Positions 25,456-34,028 of a stretch of 64,000 nt of DNA are shown here, in pieces. Numbering within the stretch: the stretch's first letter is position 1; the number at the start of each line of letters is the position of its first letter. The notes beneath the pieces were generated by a model. That model did not search any database, was not told the DNA's origin, and saw only the letters and a program-made list of their open reading frames with translations. This DNA is from Corynebacterium auris. GTDB lineage: Bacteria > Actinomycetota > Actinomycetes > Mycobacteriales > Mycobacteriaceae. The stretch covers positions 2,163,275 to 2,227,274 of the forward strand of contig NZ_CP047047.1 of the NCBI RefSeq assembly GCF_030408575.1, given 5' to 3'. The translations under genes were made by a program, and so were the position numbers.

Positions 25456-26023
25456 TTATGCAGATCCCTTCTTGGTGAGGTTGTCGAGGCTGAACTGGGC
25501 AGCACCACCGAGGTAGGCGCCGCGTGTGTCACGCGCTGTCGGCGCAGGTACGTCTTGGGTGGGTCTGCTTGTTGGCAGATCGGTTGAAAGGTCAGTGCCT
25601 GTAGGCCGTGTGGAGGTGTCTTTGCGCACGGCGGCTATCATGTTTTTCACCGCGGTATACGACACGGCACGCCTGGCGCCGTCGGTGGACACCAACCGTC
25701 TGCAGGCTTCTTCGAGGATTGGTTTGTTGGTGTGTTTGCCCATGTTGAGCACGTTGCGGCACGCTTGGTATGCCTGGGCAGGGATCGCTTTGGCTTCGAT
25801 GAGCTCGGCAATCACCTGGCGGGTGGCCGGCCCGATTTTGGCGGCTTCGCGCAGGAAGTACTCGAGAGTGTCCGTTTGTTTGTGTGCGGGGGCTTGGTTT
25901 ACAAGTAGTTGGCGAACCGGTCTGGGTAGGCCACGGATAGTTGGTTGATGGCTTGTTTCCACCCTGAGGTTTTCGCTCCTTCAATATAGCCGTTGCAGTC
26001 GATTGCCCGCTTCGCTCGTGTTT
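25456..26023 (-). pseudogene. IS21 IstA C-terminal fragment, element 1
   Basis: The frame 25456-25962 (168 residues) reads RGLPRPVRQLLVNQAPAHK, then RQVIAELIEAKAIPAQAYQ and AVSYTAVKNMIAAVRKD, which I take to be the distal region of an IstA of this subgroup. It lies 3 bases from istB as in intact elements. Everything 5' has been lost at 26024. Identification is by position and pattern only. Confidence 0.6.
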
Positions 26024-26111
26024 TGTCAAGTTGTTGTAGGCCGTTTCGGCGCGGTTTTTTAGGCCGGTGTGGCGTGGTTTTGGGCCGTTTGGGCGTTGCT
26101 GGGTTTTTGGG

Positions 26112-26852
26112 TTATTTCATGAGGGCGTTTGCCATGCGGTAGGACTGGCCGGTGAAGGTGATCATGCGGCCGTGGTGGACGATGCGGTCGATTGCGGCGG
26201 CTGCCATGTCGTCGCTGCCGAAGACGTGGCCCCATTGGGAAAACGCGAGGTTGGTGGTGATGATGAGGCTGCGTTGTTCGTAGGCATCGGCGATGGCTTG
26301 GAATAAAAGCCTCGCCCCGTCGGTGTCGATTGGGATGTAGCCGAGTTCATCGATGACGAGCAGTTCGTTTTTGCCGAGGGCTGCGAGTTCTTTGTCGAGT
26401 TTGCCGGCAAGTTTTGCGTTGCGCAGATGGTCGACCAGGCTGGCGGCGGTGAAAAACCTTGCAGGAGTGCCTCTGAGACATGCTGCGGTGACCAGGGCGA
26501 TGGCGAGGTGTGTTTTGCCGGTGCCGACATCACCGTAGAAGACGAGGTCTTCACATCCGTTGAGGAAGTCGAGGGTGGTGAGGTGTTCGCGGGTGATGTC
26601 GGCGGGCAGAGTTACCGGGGACCAGTCGTAGTTGTCGAGAGTTTTTCGTACCGGGATTCGTGCTCGGTGTATCAGGCGGCGCGCTCTAGATGCGGATCTG
26701 GATTCAAGTTCAGCTTCGAACAGCTCAATGAGTATGTCGCACTGGCGTGGGGTGGCATGGTCTGCGCATTCGCGTAGCACCGCGGTGGTGAGGTAGAGCT
26801 GGCGACCGAGTGTCACCACGCGGTCTTTGTTGTTGGTGGTGTCGGTGCTCAT
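26112..26852 (-). CDS. IS21 IstB-type transposition ATPase, element 2
   Basis: 246 residues from the ATG at 26852; longer frames upstream overlap istA out of frame. Walker A DVGTGKTHLAIALV, Walker B ELLVIDELGYIP, sensor SLIITTNLAFSQWGHVFG, C-terminal RIVHHGRMITFTGQSYRM. Intact. It is separated from istA by one base. Confidence 0.92.
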   Translation of the reverse strand: MSTDTTNNKDRVVTLGRQLYLTTAVLRECADHATPRQCDILIELFEAELESRSASRARRLIHRARIPVRKTLDNYDWSPVTLPADITREHLTTLDFLNGCEDLVFYGDVGTGKTHLAIALVTAACLRGTPARFFTAASLVDHLRNAKLAGKLDKELAALGKNELLVIDELGYIPIDTDGARLLFQAIADAYEQRSLIITTNLAFSQWGHVFGSDDMAAAAIDRIVHHGRMITFTGQSYRMANALMK

Positions 26853-26853
26853 T

Positions 26854-28342
26854 TTAGGTCGCCTCCACATGATCAGGTGTGGTGGTGCTGGTGGCGAGCA
26901 GCTGATCGTAGGTGGTGAGATTTGCTCGCGCGTGCTGTGTTGGTGGTGGGGCGCTGTAGCGTGCGGCGATGCCGAGGTGTGGCCCGGTCGGTGTCGCGTT
27001 GGTTTCCAGCAGTGCCGCGGCAGCGGTGACGGTGGTGTCGAATCCGCATTCTGTGGCGGTGGTTTCGGCGTGGGTGAAAAACTCTCTGCGGGTTGTCGCA
27101 TCTGCTGCGTCGAGATAGCCCACGACAGCGTCCGGCATGTGGCGGCGAAGTGGTGAGTTCGCCCACGCCCCGGGCTTTTTCGCCAGCGAAGGCAAAACAC
27201 TCAGCGGGTTGATCACCGTTTCCTCTGTGGTGCCGAAGACTCGTGGCAGTGCGACGATGCGTCGGGTGTTGTCGTCTAAGACGGTGACGGTGTCATGCGA
27301 TAGCTCCACCGTGACTTGCCTTCCCGCCCAGGCAGGGCCCACAAGGTAGCGATTGCCGCCGACTGTGACGACCCCGGTCTTATCGGTGCGGCGCACTTCG
27401 AAGCGCACCGGGTTAAACCTCACCGACGGGCACGCTTTGAGCGCTTGCTGATCCTGTTGGAATAGCTCCGCGATCGTGGCCGACTTTTTGTAGTGGATCT
27501 GGTCGGCAAACGCGGCGCACCCGGAGCTGAGATAGTCGTTTAGCTCCGCCAGGCTGGCTACTTCAGGCACAGGCACACACAGGTTGCGCCGGATGAAGCC
27601 GACCGCGTTTTCCACGTTGCCTTTCTCATGGCCCGAGTACGGGTTGCAGTAGCGAGCCTTCGTCCGATAGTGCGCCTTAAACGCGGCGAAGAGTTCGGAT
27701 TCCACCACGTTGGTGACCCAAGCGTCGCCCAATGGCGGTGGCGTTGTCGAAGACCATCTCAGTCGGCACCCCGCCGGCGGTGTCGATGACGTCCAACAGG
27801 CCGGTGATAACGCACTCAGCGGTCTCTCCGGCGAACGCCCTGCAAAACCGCATATTCGAGTACGGAAACGTCACCACCAAAAGGTGCACCACCTTAGCAG
27901 TTCCCGCCATAACGACCTCGGCCTGGCCGAAATCGACCTGGATGACCCCAGGTGACCATTCCAACTCCATGAACCCATCCCCTGGGGATTTGTGGTCCTG
28001 TTTCCACTGCTTGACGTAGCGCTGAACCGGGGAATACGAGCCGGTATATCCGTGCTCGTCGACGAGGCGGTCGCAAATGCGTCGCGCGGTGTGGCGCTGC
28101 TTTCGCGGCATGCGCTGATCATTTTCAAGCCAACCATCAATCACGGCGCACAGCGTCTCACCCAGCACGATCGAGCCGGGTTTACGCACCGTCACCGGCG
28201 GAGTGGGGCTGAAATCTTCCTGATTGACGTACTTATCGACCGTGGCCCGCGCCACGTTTACCGCTTTGGCAATCGCTCGTCTGGACATTCCCTCGTCATC
28301 GAGCTGCCTGATAGTTTCGACCGTGGTCATGCTGATCGTCAT
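26854..28342 (-). pseudogene. IS21 IstA transposase, element 2, frameshifted
   Basis: The N-terminal part (27677-28342) has the HTH MSRRAIAKAVNVARATVDKYV and integrase core WSPGVIQVDFGQAEVVM and MVFDNATAIGRR. The C-terminal part continues in another frame from about 27725 (VTNVVESELFAAFKAHYRTKARYCNPYSGHE, with the Glu-containing block GNVENAVGFIRRN). A single-base indel in or near GGGCGACGCTTGGG separates the halves. Otherwise full length (about 495 residues). Confidence 0.85.
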
Positions 28343-28597
28343 CTACTTTCTGGTCCTTTCCTGAAACATCCACGTCCCGGACCTCGCGAATAAACGAAGG
28401 CGGGACATTTCTCAGGAACAGAAACCTACTGGGGGATCGTTATCGGCATGGCCCTTTCCCTATCTAAAAAAAGGGGCCACACCAGTCACAGCCACATGGG
28501 GAAGTGGCCTAATTTTGCGCGCTGAAACGGACCAAAACAGGCCGCCAACACGGCCTACTTCCCAAGCCGAACCGGACCAACTACATCAGATCAGACA

Positions 28598-29836
28598 CAT
28601 CGCTTTTTTCGCGCGTTGGGCGGCGCGTTTGTCCTCGATGTTGCAGACCATCAACCACAGCGTTTTCAACGCCGCAGCATCCGTGGGGAATTGGCCGCGG
28701 TTGCGGGTCGCTTTCCGCAGCTCAGCGTTAAGCGACTCGATGGCATTGGTGGTGTAGAGCACCCGGCGAGCTGCAGGCGGGAACTGCAGAAACGGTATAA
28801 ACCTCTCCCACGCGTCGCGCCAGACTTTCACCGACTGGGGGTACTTCCGCCCCAGTTCCGAGGCTTCGAAGGCATCGAGGGCGGCGCAAGCGGCGTCCTG
28901 ATTCGGTGCGGTGTAGACCTGCCGCAGCGCGCTGGATACAGATTTGCGGTCCTGGTAGGACACCCACCTGTTGGCGGCCCGGATCAGGTGCACGATGCAG
29001 GTTTGTACCATCGAGTTCGGCCAGGTCGCTTCCACAGCCTCAGGCAGGCCTTTCAGCCCGTCGCAGCAGACGATGAACACATCATTGACTCCACGGTTCG
29101 CCAGGTCCGCGCACACGGATGCCCAGAATGCAGCCCCTTCATTGTCGGCGATCCACAAGCCCAGGATGTGTTTGGTCCCGTCGATGTCGATGCCAACAGC
29201 CATGTAGCAGGCTTTATTGACCACCCGGTGACCGTCGCGGATTTTCACCCGCAGCGCGTCGAGGAAAATGACCGGGTAGAACTCATCGAGCTGACGGTTT
29301 TGCCACACCATCACCTCATCGAGGACCGCATCGGTGATGGTACTGATGGTATCCGGGCTGATGTCCACCCCCAGGGTCGATGCCAGGTGGTGCTGGATAT
29401 CGCGTACCGTCATTCCGCCGGCGTAGAGCGAGACGATCATGTCATCGAGCTCTGTCAGCCGACGTGCCCCTTTCGGCACCATGACCGGGTGAAACGTGCC
29501 CGCCCTATCCCGAGGCACTGTGATATCTACCGGGCCGTAGCCGGTGCCCACAGTTTTGGTGTACGACCCGTTACGGTGATTGCCACCGTTTGAGGGGTTT
29601 ACCTGGGCTTTCGCCGCGCGATCAGAGTGTCCGTACCCTAAAAGGGCGTCCATTTCCGCCTGCAGACCCGCGTTGATCGAGGCTTGCAGGAGACCTTTGA
29701 CCAGGTCGCTGGCATCGTCGACGGAGGTTGATAGCTCGCCGATCAGTGCGGCGATTTCCGGGTTTTCCATCAGCTTCGCGCTGATCTCGTTGACCCTGCT
29801 CGGGTCATGGCCTTTCTTCGGTGACACAGTAGTCAT
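28598..29836 (-). pseudogene. IS256-family (MULE/Mutator-type) transposase, C-terminally truncated
   Basis: About 412 genuine residues from MTTVSPKKGHDPSRVNEISA, followed by four codons from IS21 DNA (ending MCLI). The DDE signatures are visible: VIFLDALRVKIRD, VCCDGLKGLPEAVEATWP and the C/2H region TCIVHLIRAANRWVS, and TNAIESLNAELRK. The usual last 30 or so residues (after NIEDKRAAQRAKKA) are replaced. Probably inactive. Confidence 0.85.
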
Positions 29837-29893
29837 TATCAGTGAAAGTCCTTCTGGATCAGAGCCTCACACACAAAACACCTGACACCCTCA
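28598..29893 (-). mobile_element. IS256-family element, transposase-3' end deleted
   Basis: The right end (complement of ACACCTGACACCCTCA, 29878-29893) is intact and also present alone at 15041-15056. The left end is missing where IS21 element 2 begins at 28597. Confidence 0.8.
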
Positions 29894-30312
29894 CCTGCAT
29901 CACGCCATCGACGACTATTCGCGCATGGTGTACTCGGAAATCCTGGCCGACGAGAAGTAGGACACCGCAGCCGGTTTAAGCGGCGTGCCTGCGCGTTCTT
30001 TTCCGCTCACGGCGTCGAGGTCACCCGGGTGATGACGGATAATGGAGCCTTCTACCGTTCCACGGCGTTCAACGCTGGCCTTGGCACGATTAAGCATGTC
30101 TACACCAAGCCGTACCGGCTGCAGACCAACGGCAAAGTAGAACGGTTCATTTGCAGGAATGGGCCTACATCCGCCCGTACACCAGCGAAAAGGCCCGACA
30201 GCAGACGCACGCGGAGTTTATCCACGAGTACAACTACCATCGAGCCCACACCGCCATCGACGGCCTCACCCCCGCACAACGCGTTCACAACGCCACGGGG
30301 AAGCACACCTAG
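29894..30312 (+). pseudogene. IS481-family transposase C-terminal remnant
   Basis: Decayed rve-type transposase read over more than one frame: HHAIDDYSRMVYSEILADEK, then VMTDNGAFYRSTAFNAGLGT, KPYRLQTNGKVERF and EYNYHRAHTAIDGLTPAQRV, stop at 30310-30312. The 5' part was removed by IS256. An in-frame TAG follows ADEK near 29957 and a base is missing after KVERF. Its stop overlaps the pckG stop on the other strand, so it marks the right edge of the insertion. Confidence 0.8.
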
Positions 30313-32135
30313 CTGCGGGCCTCCTCCGCGCGCTTCTCTAGGGCGTCGAGCTGCACAAACAGCTCGCGCGGGACGCGCTGGCCCAGGCCCTCGAGGTAGC
30401 GGCGGGAGTCGTCGATGTCCTCCATCCACAGGTCGGGGTCGGGGTAGAGGGCCTCTTTGACGTCGTCAAGCGGGGTGCCCAGATTCGCCAGGTCGAGGTC
30501 CTCGGCGCGGGCGGTGTGGCCCACCAGGGTGTCGTCGGCGCCGACGCGGCCCTCGATGCGGTCGACGACCCACTTGAGCACGCGCGAATTCTCGCCGAAG
30601 CCCGGCCACAGGAAGCGGCCGTCCTCGCCGCGGCGGAACCAGTTGACCAAGAAGATGGCCGGCATGCGGTCGCCGCCCTTGGCGCCCATGTCGAGCCAGT
30701 GCTGGAAGTAGTCGCCGACGGCGTAGCCCATGAAGGGCAGCATGGCCATCGGGTCGTGGCGCAGGGTGCCCACCTTCGCCTCGGAGGAGGCGGCGGTCTG
30801 GCCCGAGGAGAGCATGGCGCCGATCAGGGTGCCGTGTTCCCAGTCGTAGGCCTGGGTCACCAGCGGGACTGTGTCGGCGCGGCGGCCGCCGAAGAGGATC
30901 GCGTCAAGGCGCACGCCCTGCGGGTCGTTGAACTCCGCGGCCGCGGTCGGGCACTGCTCGATGGGGACGCAGTAGCGCGAGTTCGGGTGGGCGGCGTCGC
31001 GGCCGGAGCTCGGCGTCCAGTCCTCGCCACGCCAGTCGATGAGGTGTTCCGGCTCGTCGCCGTCCATGCCCTCCCACCAGATGTCGCCGTCGTCGGTGAG
31101 CGCGACGTTCGTGAACAGGGTGTTGCCCGGCTCCATCGTCTGCATCGCGATGGGGTTCGAGGCGTAGTTGGTGCCCGGCGCGACGCCGAAGAAGCCGTTT
31201 TCCGGGTTGACGGCGTAGAGGCCGTCGTCGCGCAGGTGCAGCCAGGCGATGTCGTCGCCGACGACCTCGGCGGACCAGCCCTCGAGGGTCGGGGTGATCA
31301 TGGCCAGGTTGGTCTTGCCGCAGGCCGAGGGGAAAGCGCCGGCGATGTGGTAGCTCTTACCTTCCGGGGAGGTGAGCTTGAGGATGAGCATGTGCTCCGC
31401 CATCCAGCCTTCCTCCTTGGCCATGACGGAGGCGATGCGCAGGGCGTAGCACTTCTTCGCCAGAATAGCGTTGCCGCCGTAGCCGGAGCCGAAGGACCAA
31501 ATTTCCTTGGTCGCCGGGAACTGGGAGATGTACTTGGTCTCGTTGCACGGCCAGGCGACGTCCTCCTCGCCCTCGGCGAGCGGGGCGCCCACGGAGTGGA
31601 GGCAGTGCACGAAGTTATCGCCCTCGATCTTGTCCAGGGCCGCCTGCCCCATGCGCGTCATGGTGCGCATGGACATGACGACGTACTCGGAGTCCGTCAG
31701 CTGCACGCCGAGTTTGGGGTCCGGGTCCGTGATCGGGCCCATGCAGAAGGGGACGACGTACATCGTGCGGCCCTTCATCGACCCGCGGAAGTGCGAGAGC
31801 ATCTCCTCTTTGAGCGCGGCCGGCTTCATCCAGTTGTTCGTCGGGCCGGCGTCTTCTTGCTTCTCCGTGGCGATGAACGTGCGCGACTCCACGCGCGCGA
31901 CGTCTGTCGGGTTGGAGCGCGCCAGGAAGGAGTTCGGGCGTTTCTCTTCGTTGAGCTTCGTTAGCGTGCCCTTCTCCACGAGCTCGGCCGCCAGGCGGTC
32001 CCACTCGTCGCGGGAACCGTCCGCGAACACGACGCGTTCCGGCTGGAACAGCTCGACGGCCTCATTGACCCACGCGATGAGTTCTTCGTTCTCGGTCGGC
32101 GCGGGCTGCGCCATGCCCTTTACTGCAGTGGCCAT
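30309..32135 (-). CDS. pckG: Phosphoenolpyruvate carboxykinase (GTP)
   Basis: 608 residues from the ATG at 32135, which has a good ribosome-binding site (GGAGGGC). It converts oxaloacetate and GTP into PEP, CO2 and GDP, the gluconeogenic entry step. Visible motifs are the PEPCK kinase-1 loop [13 protein letters not shown] with its reactive Cys, [27 protein letters not shown] and [13 protein letters not shown]. Length is the family norm. It is a core gene of this genomic neighbourhood in corynebacteria. Here its 3' end abuts the IS481 scar, so the 18 kb insertion lies directly between it and the methyltransferase gene. Regulatory palindromes lie upstream. Confidence 0.96.
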   Translation of the reverse strand: MATAVKGMAQPAPTENEELIAWVNEAVELFQPERVVFADGSRDEWDRLAAELVEKGTLTKLNEEKRPNSFLARSNPTDVARVESRTFIATEKQEDAGPTNNWMKPAALKEEMLSHFRGSMKGRTMYVVPFCMGPITDPDPKLGVQLTDSEYVVMSMRTMTRMGQAALDKIEGDNFVHCLHSVGAPLAEGEEDVAWPCNETKYISQFPATKEIWSFGSGYGGNAILAKKCYALRIASVMAKEEGWMAEHMLILKLTSPEGKSYHIAGAFPSACGKTNLAMITPTLEGWSAEVVGDDIAWLHLRDDGLYAVNPENGFFGVAPGTNYASNPIAMQTMEPGNTLFTNVALTDDGDIWWEGMDGDEPEHLIDWRGEDWTPSSGRDAAHPNSRYCVPIEQCPTAAAEFNDPQGVRLDAILFGGRRADTVPLVTQAYDWEHGTLIGAMLSSGQTAASSEAKVGTLRHDPMAMLPFMGYAVGDYFQHWLDMGAKGGDRMPAIFLVNWFRRGEDGRFLWPGFGENSRVLKWVVDRIEGRVGADDTLVGHTARAEDLDLANLGTPLDDVKEALYPDPDLWMEDIDDSRRYLEGLGQRVPRELFVQLDALEKRAEEARS

Positions 32136-32557
32136 CTGCCCTCCTGTGTGATTGCTGTGCATCCTCAGTTGTACGTTCACCTTGTCGACCGCGGGGGTAC
32201 CGGCGATCGCCGGTGGGCGACATGTAGGCACCTAGGTTATCGAATAACGCCGAAAGGGCGGCACATCTTGCACAAATGCGCATGACACACACCCCAGATT
32301 GGTCCTCACCGGTGACGCAGACCACGCACATAACGGGGCGCCTCACCCCCGTGAGGGGGTGGCAATGTCTGCCTGTCGCCCTGTAGTTATGGCCGTTACG
32401 CTGCACCAATCGCCACCCCCACCCGAGTCAAGCGGTCCAACCCTCCGCGTATGACCGTTTGCTACCCCCGTTGGGGGGTGGCCTGCCACGCGGGAGCTCT
32501 CTCGCCCGATAGAGTGCCCAGAAACTTGCCTTTACCCACGTCATATGGACAATTAAC
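32136..32557. promoter_or_regulatory. Divergent pckG-trmB control region with several palindromes
   Basis: 422 bases without a gene. A perfect 16-bp palindrome ACCGGCGATCGCCGGT lies at 32199-32214, 64 bases before the pckG start. Two related inverted repeats follow: ACCCCC-GTGA-GGGGGT (32345-32360) and ACCCCC-GTT-GGGGGGT (32464-32479), both followed by GGC, 119 bases apart. C4-5/G4-6 runs flanked by A and T resemble RamA half-sites known from C. glutamicum carbon-metabolism promoters. That link is inference. The sequence AATTAACGTGATG at the trmB start has little ribosome-binding site. Confidence 0.5.
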
Positions 32558-33331
32558 GTGATGAATAGTTCTGATAACCCTAAAATTGAACGGCCAGGCG
32601 TGGGCGAACTGCCCCACGGCCGGCCACTTCAGACCGAGTTCGACACCGGTTTGGACTACCCGCGCCTCGGCTCTGTCACCTTCCGCCGCGGCACCCTGAC
32701 GGACAACCAGGAAGCGCTCTTCAACGCCGAATGGCCGCGTCTCGGCCGCGTGCTCAGCGACGACCCCATTGACGTCGACGCCTGGTTCGGCCGCACCGGC
32801 CACCCGACGATCGTGGAGATCGGCTCCGGCACCGGCACCTCGACCGCCGCGATGGCCCCCCTCGAGGCGGACACCAACGTCATCGCCGTCGAGCTGTACA
32901 AGCCTGGCCTGGCCAAGCTGCTCGGCGCCGTGGTGCGCGGCGGCATCGAGAACATCCGGATGGTCCGCGGAGACGGCGTCGAGGTTCTCGCCCGCATGAT
33001 CCCGGAAGCCTCCCTCGCCGGGGTGCGCATCTTCTTCCCCGACCCCTGGCCGAAGGCGCGCCACCACAAACGGCGCATCATCCAGTCCGGCACCCTGAAC
33101 CTCATCGCCTCCCGCCTGGCGCCGGGCGGGGTGCTCCACGTGGCCACCGACCACGCGGGCTACGCCGAGTGGATCGACGAGCGGGTCGACGTCGAGCCCC
33201 GCCTGGCCTACCGGGGCTGGCCGTGGCCGGAGGCGCCGCTGCTCACGGACCGCCAGGTGATAACCAAGTTCGAGGGCAAAGGCCTGAACAAGGACCACAC
33301 TATCCGCGAATACCTCTGGGAGAGGATCTAA
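32558..33331 (+). CDS. trmB: tRNA (guanine-N7-)-methyltransferase TrmB
   Basis: 257 residues from GTG at 32558 (ATG at 32561 is equally possible). It methylates G46 of tRNA variable loops using SAM. SAM motif I is [15 protein letters not shown], followed by [10 protein letters not shown], the diagnostic [30 protein letters not shown], and the C-terminal [18 protein letters not shown]. Slightly long for the family because of an N-terminal extension. Four bases separate it from the NYN-domain gene, and both are followed by mmpL, the order seen across corynebacteria. Confidence 0.95.
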   Translation: MMNSSDNPKIERPGVGELPHGRPLQTEFDTGLDYPRLGSVTFRRGTLTDNQEALFNAEWPRLGRVLSDDPIDVDAWFGRTGHPTIVEIGSGTGTSTAAMAPLEADTNVIAVELYKPGLAKLLGAVVRGGIENIRMVRGDGVEVLARMIPEASLAGVRIFFPDPWPKARHHKRRIIQSGTLNLIASRLAPGGVLHVATDHAGYAEWIDERVDVEPRLAYRGWPWPEAPLLTDRQVITKFEGKGLNKDHTIREYLWERI

Positions 33332-33335
33332 GACA

Positions 33336-34019
33336 ATGCAGGACCTGCACGAAATCACGCACCCCTACTCCCCCGGCGCGACGCCGGGCCCGAACAGCTT
33401 CCTGCTGGTGTGGGACGCACCGAACCTGGACATGGGCCTCGGCGCGATCCTCGGCGGCCGCCCCACAGCGGCCTACCGCCCGCGTTTCGACGCCATCGGC
33501 CGCTGGCTGATCTCCCAGGCCCAGGCGCGTTCTCAGGAGATCGAGGAGCGCGTCGAGCCCGAGGCCACCGTGTTCACCAACATCTCGCCGCAGGGCGCGG
33601 ACGTGGTGCGCCCGTGGGTGGAGGCGCTGCGCAACGTCGGCTTCGCTGTCTTTGCCAAGCCGAAGAGCGAGGACGACTCGGACGTGGACAAGGACATGCT
33701 CGCGCACATCGAGCGCCGCCGCTCCGAGGGCGTGCTGCGCGGCGTGGTCATCGCCTCCGCCGACGGGCAGAACTTCCACGGCCCGATCGAGGAGCTCATC
33801 GCCGCCGGCGTGCCGGTCATCGTCCTCGGCTTCCACGAGCACGCCTCGTGGGCGGTGAGCTCGAAGGAGATCACCTTCGTCGACCTGGAGGACATCCCGG
33901 GCGTGTTCCGCGAGCCTCTGCCCCGGGTCAACCTGGAGCAGCTTCCCGAGGAGGGCGCGTGGCTGCAGCCGTTCCGCCCGCTGTCGTCGCTGCTGCACAA
34001 CCACCGCGACCACAAGTAG
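33336..34019 (+). CDS. NYN-domain (PIN-like nuclease) protein
   Basis: 227 residues. The NYN/PIN fold is shown by LLVWDAPNLDMGLGAI (first Asp of the acidic cluster), SEDDSDVDKDMLAHI (second acidic cluster) and GVVIASADGQNFHGPIEELI (third). NYN proteins are Mg-dependent RNases or RNA-processing factors. C-terminal about 50 residues (PRVNLEQLPEEGAWLQPF) are specific to the corynebacterial group. It lies 4 bases after trmB and 9 bases before mmpL, so the three are likely one operon, linking an RNA enzyme with a lipid exporter by position only. Confidence 0.85.
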   Translation: MQDLHEITHPYSPGATPGPNSFLLVWDAPNLDMGLGAILGGRPTAAYRPRFDAIGRWLISQAQARSQEIEERVEPEATVFTNISPQGADVVRPWVEALRNVGFAVFAKPKSEDDSDVDKDMLAHIERRRSEGVLRGVVIASADGQNFHGPIEELIAAGVPVIVLGFHEHASWAVSSKEITFVDLEDIPGVFREPLPRVNLEQLPEEGAWLQPFRPLSSLLHNHRDHK

Positions 34020-34028
34020 GAGGCTCGC

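Larger units (their letters stand above)
24589..26023 (-). mobile_element. IS21-family element 1, right part deleted
   Basis: Starts TGTTAGGACCACG with the two GTGAGTATCGAGTAAC repeats, includes a complete istB and the 3' part of istA, and is cut by element 2 at 26024. The first 255 bases are duplicated at 12068-12323. Confidence 0.8.
26024..28597 (-). mobile_element. IS21-family element 2, 2.57 kb, both ends present
   Basis: The ends both read inward as 5'-TGTC (TGTCAAGTTGTTGTAGG at 26024, and the complement of CTACATCAGATCAGACA at 28597). The element inserted into IS21 element 1 on the left and into the IS256 transposase on the right. It carries istB and a frameshifted istA. Confidence 0.75.
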
